In this document: piece after piece, positions 1 to 8,564 of the stretch
Layout of the letters: each line of letters begins with the position of its first letter
Numbering within the stretch: the stretch's first letter is position 1
Assembly (NCBI RefSeq): GCF_029893965.1
Contig: NZ_JARXXP010000003.1
Location: 62,001-126,000, forward strand
DNA length: 64,000 nt
Source of the DNA: Paenibacillus sp. PastM-3
GTDB taxonomy: Bacteria; Bacillota; Bacilli; Paenibacillales; Paenibacillaceae
Direction: 5' to 3'
Program-made: the position numbers and the translations under genes
The notes under the pieces: model-generated
Databases searched by the model: none
Seen by the model: the letters and a program-made list of their open reading frames with translations, nothing else
Told to the model about the DNA's origin: nothing

Positions 1-1
1 C

Positions 2-607
2 TCCGACCCTTATAAGTACCGGGATTATGTCAGTGATCTCGTGTACCGCGATTTGATAACGAAGGTCGTCTTTGTGGGAGCAATGTCCACCGGCAAATCT
101 ACCATTACCGAAGCACTGGCCCGGCGGTACCGGACGGCCTATGCCAGTGAATATGGGCGCGATTACTGGGCGGAGCATCAGGTGGACCGCCGGATCGGAC
201 TTGAGGCTTTTGATGAAATTGCAGCCGGCCATATAGAGCGGGAGGAGCAGGCGCTGCTTGCGGCGGACCGGTATCTGTTTGTCGATACGAATGCGATTAC
301 GACCTATATGTATGCGCTGGATTATCACGGGCAGGCACCGGAGCTGCTGACCCGGCTTGCTCTGGAGAATGCGCAGCGGTATGATCTGTTTTTTCTGTGC
401 GGCGACGATATTCCGTATGACGATACGTGGGACCGCAGCGGGGATCAGAAGCGGCATGTGTTTCACAAGCAGATCATTGCCGATTTACAGGCACGGCGGA
501 TTCCGTATATCACGCTGAGGGGAAGTCTGGAAGAGCGGATGCGCAGGGTAGATGAGGTACTGGCGAAATTCACGCCTTATAGCAACTATTTCGGTGGACA
601 GGTATAG
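2..607 (+). CDS. NadR-like ribosylnicotinamide kinase (5' end outside window)
   Basis: The reading frame is open through the left edge (codons from base 2), so the GTG at 41 is probably internal and the gene is partial. Just upstream of the P-loop the frame reads SDPYKYRDYVSDLV, which resembles the linker after the N-terminal nucleotidyltransferase domain of NadR proteins. A Walker A motif (GAMSTGKST, visible residues about 25-33) opens an AAA_28-type kinase domain that in NadR phosphorylates nicotinamide riboside to NMN. A D-rich segment (CGDDIPYDDTWDRSG) fits the nucleoside-binding region. It lies 33 bases before an NrtR-like gene, which supports a role in NAD salvage. Whether the missing N-terminus carries NMN adenylyltransferase cannot be seen. 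Confidence 0.75.
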   Translation, partial: SDPYKYRDYVSDLVYRDLITKVVFVGAMSTGKSTITEALARRYRTAYASEYGRDYWAEHQVDRRIGLEAFDEIAAGHIEREEQALLAADRYLFVDTNAITTYMYALDYHGQAPELLTRLALENAQRYDLFFLCGDDIPYDDTWDRSGDQKRHVFHKQIIADLQARRIPYITLRGSLEERMRRVDEVLAKFTPYSNYFGGQV

Positions 608-640
608 TAGTGGTAATAGGTGAACGAGGGGGCAGCGGCA

Positions 641-1540
641 GTGGAAATTGTGGATCGTAACGGACTTACGGAACGCGAGTTTTTGGAGCAATACCGGGCA
701 GGGGATTATGAGCGGCCTTCGGTGGCAGCCGATATGGTGATTTTTGCGGTCGCGGATGCGGGGCAGGGTGAAGATAGCGGCTATCCGGAAAAAGAGCTGC
801 GCCTCCTGCTGATCCGCCGGGGAGGACATCCCTTTCTCGGAAAATGGGCGCTGCCGGGCGGCTTTGTCCAGCCGGACGAGACGGCAGACCAGGCAGCGGC
901 GCGGGAGCTTAGCGAGGAGACCGGCTTGAACGATGTGTACTTGGAGCAGCTGGGAGTCTTCTCTGATGTCGGCCGTGACCCGCGCACCTGGGTGATAAGC
1001 TGCAGCTATATGGCACTGCTCAGCAGCGGGCGGCTGCAGGTGCAGGCAGGTGATGATGCCCAGGATGCTGCCTGGTTCAAGGTGAGCTACCGCCAGCTGG
1101 CGGAGCATAAGGAGCGGCTGGATAAAGGATACGTCCAAACCTGGACCTATGAGCTTAAACTCAGTAATGAAGGGGAAGAGCTGAAAGCTGTTATAAGCCG
1201 GACTGTTACGGCCAGGCTGCATTCGAAGTCCGTTGCCTACTCTGTGCAAATGAATGACGGCCTCGCCTTTGACCATGCCAAGATCATCGCGTATGCCATT
1301 GAACGGCTGCGGAAGCAGACGGGGGACAGCGATATCGCGCTGCACCTGATGCCGGAGCAGTTTACATTGCCGGAGCTGCAGCAGGTATACGAAGGAATAT
1401 TAGGAGAGCAGCTGCCGGCGGAGGAGTTTGAACGCAGGGTGGAGGGAATGGTTGTTGAGACGGGGGAATATTCAGATAAAACGGGACGGGCTGGTGCTCG
1501 GTTGTACCGGAGAAATTGGGAGATCACACCCGAGAATTAA
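641..1540 (+). CDS. NrtR-like Nudix-domain protein with C-terminal winged helix
   Basis: Residues about 30-160 form a Nudix domain. The Nudix box is complete (G-x5-E-x7-REL-x-EE-x-GL, beginning GGFVQPDE), so ADP-ribose or related pyrophosphatase activity is possible. Residues about 235-295 look like the winged-helix domain of NrtR, the ADP-ribose-responsive repressor of NAD genes (FTLPELQQVYEGILG, then GRAGARLYRRN near the end). I prefer the GTG at 641 because GAGGGGG lies 8 bases upstream; an in-frame GTG at 620 has no clear ribosome binding site. It follows the NadR-like gene closely and is probably co-transcribed. Known NrtRs often have a decayed Nudix box, so the intact box leaves open whether this is a regulator, an enzyme or both. 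Confidence 0.75.
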   Translation: MEIVDRNGLTEREFLEQYRAGDYERPSVAADMVIFAVADAGQGEDSGYPEKELRLLLIRRGGHPFLGKWALPGGFVQPDETADQAAARELSEETGLNDVYLEQLGVFSDVGRDPRTWVISCSYMALLSSGRLQVQAGDDAQDAAWFKVSYRQLAEHKERLDKGYVQTWTYELKLSNEGEELKAVISRTVTARLHSKSVAYSVQMNDGLAFDHAKIIAYAIERLRKQTGDSDIALHLMPEQFTLPELQQVYEGILGEQLPAEEFERRVEGMVVETGEYSDKTGRAGARLYRRNWEITPEN

Positions 1541-1545
1541 CACAG

Positions 1546-1729
1546 CTGCACTTTATACAATTAAAAAGCCTCTTTTTCTTCCTGAAGCAGGTTTAGTTGT
1601 ACTCTGTACACTTAAAATCTCCCGAAAAGCCCGTTTTCGTTGATTTGGGCTGATTTAATTGTACAGAGTGCACTTATATGGTGCAGACCCTGATTTAAGC
1701 TGGTTTTAGTTGCATGGAATACAGTTAAA
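1546..1729. repeat. Four-arm intergenic element, copy 1
   Basis: The 419 bases between the Nudix and TetR genes hold four ~20-25 base arms starting near 1546, 1592, 1653 and 1704 (spacing 46, 61, 51). Arm 2 (TTTAGTTGTACTCTGTACAC) and arm 3 (TTTAATTGTACAGAGTGCAC) are complementary to each other across their length, and arm 1 is complementary to arm 4. The layout matches the elements at 17.6 and 42.6 kb although the arm sequences differ. It may act as a transcript-end structure after the Nudix gene. Confidence 0.6.
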
Positions 1730-1896
1730 CCAGTATTAGCACTTGAACACTTGGGCGTTTGGAGCATTACAATGGCGGTATATGGCGCTGAAGAGCTCCG
1801 TGAGTACTAAATGATTTTTTGAAACATGCATCAGTCGAAGCCTCCGCATATTCCTCCTTCCCCTCTATCTAACTTTGTGTTATTATTTACCATATA

Positions 1897-1917
1897 ACCG
1901 ACAGACAGTCGGTCTGT
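1897..1917. promoter_or_regulatory. Palindromic operator of the TetR regulator
   Basis: Two interleaved inverted repeats occupy this site: ACCGAC-N5-GTCGGT (1897-1913) and ACAGAC-N5-GTCTGT (1901-1917). It lies 43 bases before the TetR start codon. Palindromes of this size at this place are typical autoregulatory TetR operators; that the downstream gene product binds here is inferred. Confidence 0.65.
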
Positions 1918-1959
1918 TGATAGCTTGAGTTTAACTACCGCACAAATAAGGAGCCAGCC

Positions 1960-2625
1960 ATGAGAATCGTAAAAGAAGCCGAAGCACGCAGAAATGAAAT
2001 CCTCGACGCCGCTGATGAGCTGTTCGGGCAGAAGGGGTTCGACGGAACGAGCACGAACGATATTTTGAGCAGGGTCGGGATTGCCCGGGGGACGCTGTAT
2101 CATCACTTCAAGTCGAAGGAGGATATTATGGATGCGCTGATTGAGCGCTACAGCAGCAAGATGCTGGGAGCGGCGCAGGCCATTGCCCTGGATACCACTA
2201 TTCCGGTCGTCGAACGTATTCTCCGTGCCGTTATGGCTATGAATATCAGCAGCGGTAACGGCGGGGAGAGCAGCAAGGAGATTATGGAGCATATCCACCG
2301 GCCGCAGAATGCGCTGATGCATCAGAAGATTCAGAAGATCATTGTTAACGGCGTGCCGCCGATCCTGACACCCATTGTCCGTGAAGGCATCCAGCAGGGG
2401 ATTTTTAACACACCGTACCCGTATGAGAGCATGGAGATGATCATCATTTATGCGAACACCATTTTTGATGAGGAGATGGTTGAGATGACCGAAGAGGTTC
2501 GCATGTCGCGTATTCTGGCCTTTATTGCCAATGTGGAGCGGCTGCTCGGGGCCGGAGAAGGAAGCCTGATGAGTGTGATGCAGGCGTTCGGAGGCAACGA
2601 GGGAGATGAGCGGGGCAATGAGTAA
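1960..2625 (+). CDS. TetR/AcrR-family transcriptional regulator
   Basis: This is a 221-residue repressor of usual TetR length. The N-terminal helix-turn-helix is clear (residues about 10-55: ILDAADELFGQKGF, then TSTNDILSRVGIARGTLYHHFKSKEDI). The rest is a variable ligand-binding domain. AAGGAG stands 6 bases upstream of the ATG. It is the first gene of a four-gene unit with an MFS exporter, an FtsX-type permease and an ABC ATPase; its stop codon overlaps the next start (ATGAGTAA). It probably represses this unit through the palindrome at 1897-1917. The inducer is unknown. Confidence 0.88.
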   Translation: MRIVKEAEARRNEILDAADELFGQKGFDGTSTNDILSRVGIARGTLYHHFKSKEDIMDALIERYSSKMLGAAQAIALDTTIPVVERILRAVMAMNISSGNGGESSKEIMEHIHRPQNALMHQKIQKIIVNGVPPILTPIVREGIQQGIFNTPYPYESMEMIIIYANTIFDEEMVEMTEEVRMSRILAFIANVERLLGAGEGSLMSVMQAFGGNEGDERGNE

Positions 2626-3916
2626 TCCGCAAAAAGCCTTCGGCAAATTTCTGCTGCTATGGTCGGGACAGCTGATTTCGGCGGTTGGCAGCGGGCTTAC
2701 AGCGTTCGGCCTTGGGGTTTATCTGTATCAGCAGACCGGGCAGGCATCTGCGATGGCCTTGGTCACTCTGCTTGCCTTCATGCCCTCCCTCTTGTTAAGT
2801 CCGGTTGCCGGCGTGCTCGCGGACCGCTATGACCGGAGACTGCTAATGATGCTGGGCGACAGCCTGTCCGCAACCGGACTCATCTACATTCTGATCTGTC
2901 TGCTTAACGGGGGAGCGGAGCTATGGCAGATCTGTCTGGGAGTTACCATTAGCTCGGTATTTTCCTCACTGCTTGATCCGGCGTACAAGGCAACAGTGAC
3001 GGATCTGCTGACGGAGGAGCAGTACACCCGGGCGAGCGGTTTCGTCCAGGTGGCCGGCTCGGCCAAATATCTCATCTCCCCGGCGCTTGCCGGCTATCTG
3101 CTCCTGGTGTCGGATGTGAAGCTGCTGCTGGTCATCGACATCTGTACATTTTTTGTTACCGTTGCTTCAACGCTTGCTGTGCGCAGGGGGCTTCCTTCCA
3201 AACAATCAGAGCAGACAGGGTCCTTTACCCGTGAGCTAAAAGAAGGCTGGAGCGCGGTTTCGGCAAGCAGAGGCGTGCTTATGCTGGTCATGATGACATC
3301 GGTATTGACCTTTTGCCTCGGATTTATTGAGACGCTGACAATGCCGATGATCCTGGCTTTTGCCGATAGTGCTGTACTGGGTACGCTTGAGACTGTCATT
3401 GCACTGGGGATGCTTGCATCCAGTATCATCATCGGCGTTCTCCCGATCAAAAGGAATTTCGTGAAGATCCTGGCGCTGTCCCTGTTCTGCGGAGGACTAT
3501 GTATGGCGGTATTCGGGCTCCGGGAAAATGTGCTTTTGCTTGGCGTGTCCGGTTTTCTCTTTTTTGCTACCCTGCCGTTTGCCAATACCAGCTTGGATTT
3601 CCTTCTGCGGACGAACATAAGCAATGCCGTGCAGGGCCGGGCCTGGTCACTGATCGGGTTAGTTTCACAGCTGGGCTTCATTGCCGCTTATATGCTGTCA
3701 GGCGTGCTCGCCGACCGTGTGTTTACTCCGCTTTTGACAGACGGGGGACTGCTTGCAGGCAGTGTGGGCCGGATAACCGGTACAGGCAGCGGCAGGGGAA
3801 TCGGGCTTCTGATCATCCTCGCCGGGCTGCTGCTGAGTGCGGCTGCAATTATTCTGTATAACCTGAAATCCATTAAAAGACTGGAACCCGGAGGTGACCT
3901 ATGTTCTACAGGATAA
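2618..3916 (+). CDS. MFS transporter, probable drug/peptide exporter
   Basis: A 432-residue, 12-helix major facilitator of the MFS_3 type. An early helix contains LLLWSGQLISAVGSGLTAFGLGVYLYQQ, split here for length as LLLWSGQLIS and AVGSGLTAFG, followed by the cytoplasmic loop motif ADRYDRR between helices 2 and 3. I place the start at 2618, where ATG overlaps the TetR stop; an in-frame ATG at 2606 sits directly on the GAGGGAG sequence and is too close to it. The 3' end overlaps the permease gene by 16 bases. The context points to export of a toxic compound under TetR control; the substrate cannot be read from sequence. Confidence 0.85.
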   Translation: MSNPQKAFGKFLLLWSGQLISAVGSGLTAFGLGVYLYQQTGQASAMALVTLLAFMPSLLLSPVAGVLADRYDRRLLMMLGDSLSATGLIYILICLLNGGAELWQICLGVTISSVFSSLLDPAYKATVTDLLTEEQYTRASGFVQVAGSAKYLISPALAGYLLLVSDVKLLLVIDICTFFVTVASTLAVRRGLPSKQSEQTGSFTRELKEGWSAVSASRGVLMLVMMTSVLTFCLGFIETLTMPMILAFADSAVLGTLETVIALGMLASSIIIGVLPIKRNFVKILALSLFCGGLCMAVFGLRENVLLLGVSGFLFFATLPFANTSLDFLLRTNISNAVQGRAWSLIGLVSQLGFIAAYMLSGVLADRVFTPLLTDGGLLAGSVGRITGTGSGRGIGLLIILAGLLLSAAAIILYNLKSIKRLEPGGDLCSTG

Positions 3917-6219
3917 TCCGGGGCGACATGCGCGCCGGCAAGCTCATTACATTGACCACTCTATTGTTCGTTACCGCTGCTGCTATGCTTGTTTCCCTCT
4001 CAGCCATCCTGACCGTCAATCTTACGGGGGCTATCGATACGCTGATGACGCAGGCGAAGACGCCGCATTTCATGCAGATGCATTCAGGGGAGCTGGACCG
4101 GGTGCAGTTAAAGGAGTTTGCCGGGCATAACAGTAAGGTTGAAGCTTATCAGGTGCTTGAATTTGTGAATGTGGAAAATGCCCGGATCATCATCGGCGGC
4201 AAGTCGCTGGCGGACAATGTTCAGGACAACGGGTTCAGCACAGAGAGCAGCAAATTTGATTACCTGCTGGGCCTGGACGGGAAGGTGATCACACCAGCTG
4301 TAGGTGAGCTTTATGTGCCAATCGCCTATATGAAGGACGGAACCGCCAAGACTGGAGATACCGCTATAATTGCCGGAAAAGAACTGACCGTGGCCGGATT
4401 TCTCCGCGATTCCCAAATGAATTCCCTGCTGGCCTCCTCCAAAAGATTTCTGGTCAGCGAAAATGACTACACCGCTATCCAATCCTCCGGGAGCACCGAG
4501 TATCTGATTGAGTTCAGGCTGAAGGATTTATCCATGCTTGGCGACTTTAAAAATGATTACACCGCGGCAGGACTTGAAGCGGGCGGCCCCACGATTACTT
4601 ACCCTCTGTTCAAAATGCTCAACGCCATGTCCGACGGGCTGATGATTGCGATTATCCTGCTGGTGAGCTTGCTGGTTGTAGCTATTGCCTTTATGTGCAT
4701 CCGGTTCACGTTACTTGCAACTATCGAACGGGATACCCGCGAAATCGGCGTCATGAAGGCTATTGGACTTCGTGTATCGGACATCAAGAAGCTGTATCTC
4801 GCCAAATACGCGGGTATTGCTGCCCTCGGCTGTGTCCTCGGATATGCCCTTTCGCTCGTGTTCAGAGGCTTGCTGCTGGACAATATCCGGCTGTATATGG
4901 GCGGTAACGAAAAAGCTTCGTTGACCCTGCTGCTTGGACTGGCCGGAGTCGTGCTTGTGTTCCTTGCCGTTACCGGCTATGTGAACAGGGTGCTGGGACG
5001 CTTCCGCAGAATTTCCGCGGCAGAAGCAGTACGGTTCGGTACCACGCAGGATAAATCCAGGGGAGCAAAGCAGCTGCGGCTGAGTGCGAACCGGCTGCTG
5101 AATACGAATGTTTTTCTCGGAGTCAAAGATGTGCTTGCCCGGAAAAGCCTGTACGCGACCATGCTTGCTGTAATCATCATTGCAGCATTCGTCATCACCG
5201 TACCCCGGAACCTTTACAACACGATTTCTGCCAAAAGCTTCATTACCTACATGGGCGTAGGCAACAGTGATCTGCGCCTGGATATCCAGCAGACGGACAA
5301 TATCGCCGCCAGAGCTGCAGAGGTGGCTGTGGTTATGGAGAAGGACCCTTCTATCTCCCGGTATGCCGTGCTTGCAACAGAGAGCTTTACTGCTTTGAGG
5401 GAGGACGGCACGGAGGAAAGGCTCAAGATTGAGCTTGGCGACCATTCCATTTTCCCGGTGAAATATGCCAAGGGCAGAGCGCCTGCGGCTGACCATGAAA
5501 TTGCCCTGTCTGTGATGAACGCCGAAGAGCTCGGCAAACAGCCCGGTGATGTCATTACGCTGAAGACCGGCGGGCAGACGCTGGAGCTGACGGTATGCGG
5601 CACCTACTCGGATGTTACCAATGGCGGGAAGACGGCCAAGGCCGCTTTTGCCAGCCAATCTGCAGACGTGATGTGGTCCGTTATTTATGCGGAGCTTGAG
5701 GATAAAGCGCTTGTCGCCAGCAAAGCGGGGGAGTATGCGGACCGGTTCTCTTTTGCCAAAGTATCCGGTGTTGATGAGTATGTTACGAAGACCTTCGGCT
5801 CGACCATAAGCTCAGTCGGTACAGCCTCCCGCATTGCCATTATTATGATGCTGGTGATCAGCGTAATGGTTACGGTGCTGTTTATACAGCTGCTGGTAGC
5901 CAAAGACCGTTATCTCATCGCCGTCATGAAGTCGCTCGGGTTTACTGACGCAGACCTCAGGGTGCAGTATTTTGCGCGCGCGGCAGCTGTGCTAGTAATT
6001 GGAATTGTACTCGGGACAGCACTGGCCAACACACTCGGCGAGGGGCTGTCGGGTGCGCTTATCCGCTCGTTCGGCGCAGCCTCGTTCAAGTTCGTAGTCG
6101 ATCCGCTTGCGGCATACCTGCTCAGTCCGCTGCTGCTGGCTGGCGTGGTGTTTATCGCCACTATAATCGGCACAGCGGGTACGGGGAAGATCACCATATC
6201 CGGCTATATTAAGGAGTAG
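3901..6219 (+). CDS. FtsX-like ABC transporter permease
   Basis: The protein has 772 residues. One N-terminal helix (about 15-40) is followed by a large extracellular MacB-type domain, then a three-helix FtsX core (about 245-365) ending with the RISAAEAVRFG motif. A second helix (about 420-440), a second soluble domain and a second FtsX core (about 640-765) follow. This double-FtsX layout is typical of single-chain permeases such as BceB/YtrF-like exporters. GGAGGTG stands 4 bases before the ATG. The ATPase gene follows after 9 bases. It probably works with that ATPase in resistance to, or extrusion of, a membrane-active compound. Confidence 0.85.
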   Translation: MFYRIIRGDMRAGKLITLTTLLFVTAAAMLVSLSAILTVNLTGAIDTLMTQAKTPHFMQMHSGELDRVQLKEFAGHNSKVEAYQVLEFVNVENARIIIGGKSLADNVQDNGFSTESSKFDYLLGLDGKVITPAVGELYVPIAYMKDGTAKTGDTAIIAGKELTVAGFLRDSQMNSLLASSKRFLVSENDYTAIQSSGSTEYLIEFRLKDLSMLGDFKNDYTAAGLEAGGPTITYPLFKMLNAMSDGLMIAIILLVSLLVVAIAFMCIRFTLLATIERDTREIGVMKAIGLRVSDIKKLYLAKYAGIAALGCVLGYALSLVFRGLLLDNIRLYMGGNEKASLTLLLGLAGVVLVFLAVTGYVNRVLGRFRRISAAEAVRFGTTQDKSRGAKQLRLSANRLLNTNVFLGVKDVLARKSLYATMLAVIIIAAFVITVPRNLYNTISAKSFITYMGVGNSDLRLDIQQTDNIAARAAEVAVVMEKDPSISRYAVLATESFTALREDGTEERLKIELGDHSIFPVKYAKGRAPAADHEIALSVMNAEELGKQPGDVITLKTGGQTLELTVCGTYSDVTNGGKTAKAAFASQSADVMWSVIYAELEDKALVASKAGEYADRFSFAKVSGVDEYVTKTFGSTISSVGTASRIAIIMMLVISVMVTVLFIQLLVAKDRYLIAVMKSLGFTDADLRVQYFARAAAVLVIGIVLGTALANTLGEGLSGALIRSFGAASFKFVVDPLAAYLLSPLLLAGVVFIATIIGTAGTGKITISGYIKE

Positions 6220-6228
6220 ATCCGAAAC

Positions 6229-6987
6229 ATGAAGAAGATTATAGCAGCTGACCAGATCGAAAAAGTCTACGGCCAGGGCGGAGAACGCCGCAAGGTGCTT
6301 AACGGGGTGTCTGTGAGCATTAACGAGGGAGAGTTCGTGTCGGTGATGGGACCATCGGGCTCGGGCAAATCGACACTGCTGTTTGCGGTGAGCGGAATGG
6401 ATACGGTGGACAGCGGGAAGGTGTTTTTTGACGGAAGGGAGCTTGGAGCCCTTCAAGAGAATGAGCTGGCCGACCTGCGCCGGAGACGGATGGGCTTTGT
6501 GTTCCAGCAGCCGACGCTGCTGAAGAATATGAACCTGCTGGATAATATCATCCTTCCGGCGATGCGTGATCATAGAAAGAGCGTGAAGAGGATAACGGAG
6601 CGGGCGAGAGCCCTTATGAAAAAGACCGGTATTGAGGGCCTCGAAAAGCGGGACATTACCCAGGTATCCGGCGGCCAGCTGCAGCGGGCAGGCATTTGCC
6701 GGGCACTGCTGGGCAGTCCGCAGATCCTGTTTGGCGACGAGCCGACCGGAGCGCTGAATCAGGAGGCAGCCGAGGGCATCATGAGCCTGTTTGCTGAGAT
6801 CCATGAGACCGGGACTGCGGTAATGCTGGTCACCCATGACGCCAGAATTGCCGCCAAGACGGAGCGCATTCTGTTCATGTGCGACGGACAGATCGTAAGC
6901 GAAATGCGGCTGCCGAAGTTCAGGGAAACGGAGCTTGAGGAGCGGATGGAGCGGGTTGTGCTGCGGATGCGGGAGCTGGGGATATAG
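6229..6987 (+). CDS. ABC transporter ATP-binding protein (LolD/MacB type)
   Basis: A complete 252-residue ATPase: Walker A GPSGSGKST (residues about 43-51), Q-loop in VFQQPTLL, signature VSGGQLQRAGICRAL, Walker B ILFGDEPTGAL, and H-loop LVTHD. The GALN-after-Walker-B pattern is typical of the LolD/MacB/BceA group that energises FtsX permeases. It lies 9 bases after the FtsX gene and is the last gene of the TetR-led unit. A hairpin terminator follows. Confidence 0.9.
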   Translation: MKKIIAADQIEKVYGQGGERRKVLNGVSVSINEGEFVSVMGPSGSGKSTLLFAVSGMDTVDSGKVFFDGRELGALQENELADLRRRRMGFVFQQPTLLKNMNLLDNIILPAMRDHRKSVKRITERARALMKKTGIEGLEKRDITQVSGGQLQRAGICRALLGSPQILFGDEPTGALNQEAAEGIMSLFAEIHETGTAVMLVTHDARIAAKTERILFMCDGQIVSEMRLPKFRETELEERMERVVLRMRELGI

Positions 6988-6994
6988 ACAAATG

Positions 6995-7038
6995 GAAGGA
7001 CCCTTCATTCTGAAAAAGATTGATGGGTCTTTGGTTTT
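6995..7038 (+). terminator. Terminator after the TetR-MFS-ABC unit
   Basis: GGACCC near 6998 pairs with GGGTCT at 7024-7029 across an A-rich loop, and the descending arm runs into TTTGGTTTTT. The stem is modest and imperfect. Confidence 0.5.
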
Positions 7039-7096
7039 TATGTGATATATTGGATTTGTTCTAATAGAATCTACATTTGCGGAATGGGGCCGTTAT

Positions 7097-8563
7097 ATGC
7101 CGTTATTTAATGAAAATGGAGAATGCAGCCTGATTGAAGCTTTGAAAGCATACATACCGGAGGTTGAGGAGCTGCTGAATCCGGGAGTGGAGGAAGCGCA
7201 AATCATGGAGGCCGAGAAAAGAATCGGGTTCCAATTTCCTGATGATTTCAGAAAACTGTATATGAAGCATAACGGTGAGGGGCATCAGGTCATGGGCGTT
7301 ATGGCCGGATTTACCTGGCATAGCTTGCCTGATGGTAATAATTGGAGGAATTCAAGTCTGAATATAGTCTCCGGTAAACCGGATGCAATAAAAGAGGGAG
7401 GATACAGAAAAGGCTGGGTCCCTTTTGCAGATGACGGCGGCGGGTCGGTTCTTATTATGGATTTGGAACCCGGAGTAAAGGGAAGTTATAGTCAGGTAAT
7501 CTCGTTAGACCGCAATACGAATATCTCCTACGTTATTGCCGAGAGCTTCAGTCAGTTTGTTGAATCCATCGTCTCCCAGCTCCGAACAGGTGAGTTAGAA
7601 CCGAAGGAAATGGAGGAAGTGATCTATGTTCACCGGAAGCGGGGACATTTGTTTGACGATTTGCTGACACTGACTGGCATGGAGAACGAGCCAAACAGCC
7701 TGATTCCGGTTAGCGGATACTGGGCGGAGCATTTTGAGGATGAGCTGGAAGAGGGTTGTATTTCTACGGAAACGTTGAATAAACAGAAAATGGTCTTTAT
7801 CCGGCCTGAGCTGGTGGAAAAACACGGGACAGTGTCTTTGGAGCTTTTGACGCGTATGCCTAATCTTAAGGAACTTATTATCCATGCTAATCACGTTGCA
7901 GATTATGAAGTATTCAAGCAGCTGACAGGACTGACAGAGCTGGTAATCGGCGGGTCCTCTTTTACAGAGTCCGATCTGGATTACTTAGCTTATTTAGGAG
8001 ATTTGAGGAAACTGGCCCTGGTAAGACTTACAATAACGAATGTACACAAACTGAAGAATATCCCCAAATTAAAAACACTCAGACTAATTAAAGTAGATTC
8101 AATCGACAGCAGCACAATAGGTGCTCTAGTGAATTTGACGGAATTAGAATTGGAAGACTTAGAAGCTGGCGATTTAAGCTACATTTCAAACCTTACGAAA
8201 TTGAAAAAGCTGGAACTCAAAAAAGTGGTAATCCCCGATTTTGCATTCATGAAAGATTTGAAGAATCTGACCACATTCAGAACGGACGGCCGGGCTGAGG
8301 ATGAATCGGACATGGCTGCCCTGGGAGAGCTGCGGAGGCTTGAGGAGTTTATCTATCCAGTTGGCGATTTATCCATTTTCGCGAATTGCCTGAGTCTGCG
8401 GGAAATCGGAGTAGATGCATCCAGATATAGCGGGCTGGCGGAGCTTTTCAGGTGTAATATTAGAGGGATCGAGGTGTTTGAAGCAGCCTCTGAGGAGCAT
8501 GTAAAGTCGGTCGCTGCAGATTTCGGTAAATATTTTAACCTCGGGTCTTATGGGGGGCGGTAA
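7097..8563 (+). CDS. SUKH (SMI1/KNR4) domain protein with leucine-rich repeats
   Basis: Of 488 residues, the first ~155 form an SMI1/KNR4 (SUKH) domain: AEKRIGFQFPDDFRKLYMKH followed by NGEG, and later FADDGGG. From about residue 250 there are 22-25 residue leucine-rich repeats (for example LKELIIHANHVADYEVFKQL and LKTLRLIKVDSID). SUKH proteins are frequent immunity proteins against contact-dependent or secreted toxins, and leucine-rich repeats are binding scaffolds; no toxin gene is visible nearby. No signal peptide is seen, so it should be cytoplasmic. The gene is more AT-rich than its left neighbours. It ends overlapping or abutting the lipoprotein gene, which suggests co-expression. Confidence 0.75.
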   Translation: MPLFNENGECSLIEALKAYIPEVEELLNPGVEEAQIMEAEKRIGFQFPDDFRKLYMKHNGEGHQVMGVMAGFTWHSLPDGNNWRNSSLNIVSGKPDAIKEGGYRKGWVPFADDGGGSVLIMDLEPGVKGSYSQVISLDRNTNISYVIAESFSQFVESIVSQLRTGELEPKEMEEVIYVHRKRGHLFDDLLTLTGMENEPNSLIPVSGYWAEHFEDELEEGCISTETLNKQKMVFIRPELVEKHGTVSLELLTRMPNLKELIIHANHVADYEVFKQLTGLTELVIGGSSFTESDLDYLAYLGDLRKLALVRLTITNVHKLKNIPKLKTLRLIKVDSIDSSTIGALVNLTELELEDLEAGDLSYISNLTKLKKLELKKVVIPDFAFMKDLKNLTTFRTDGRAEDESDMAALGELRRLEEFIYPVGDLSIFANCLSLREIGVDASRYSGLAELFRCNIRGIEVFEAASEEHVKSVAADFGKYFNLGSYGGR

Positions 8564-8564
8564 C

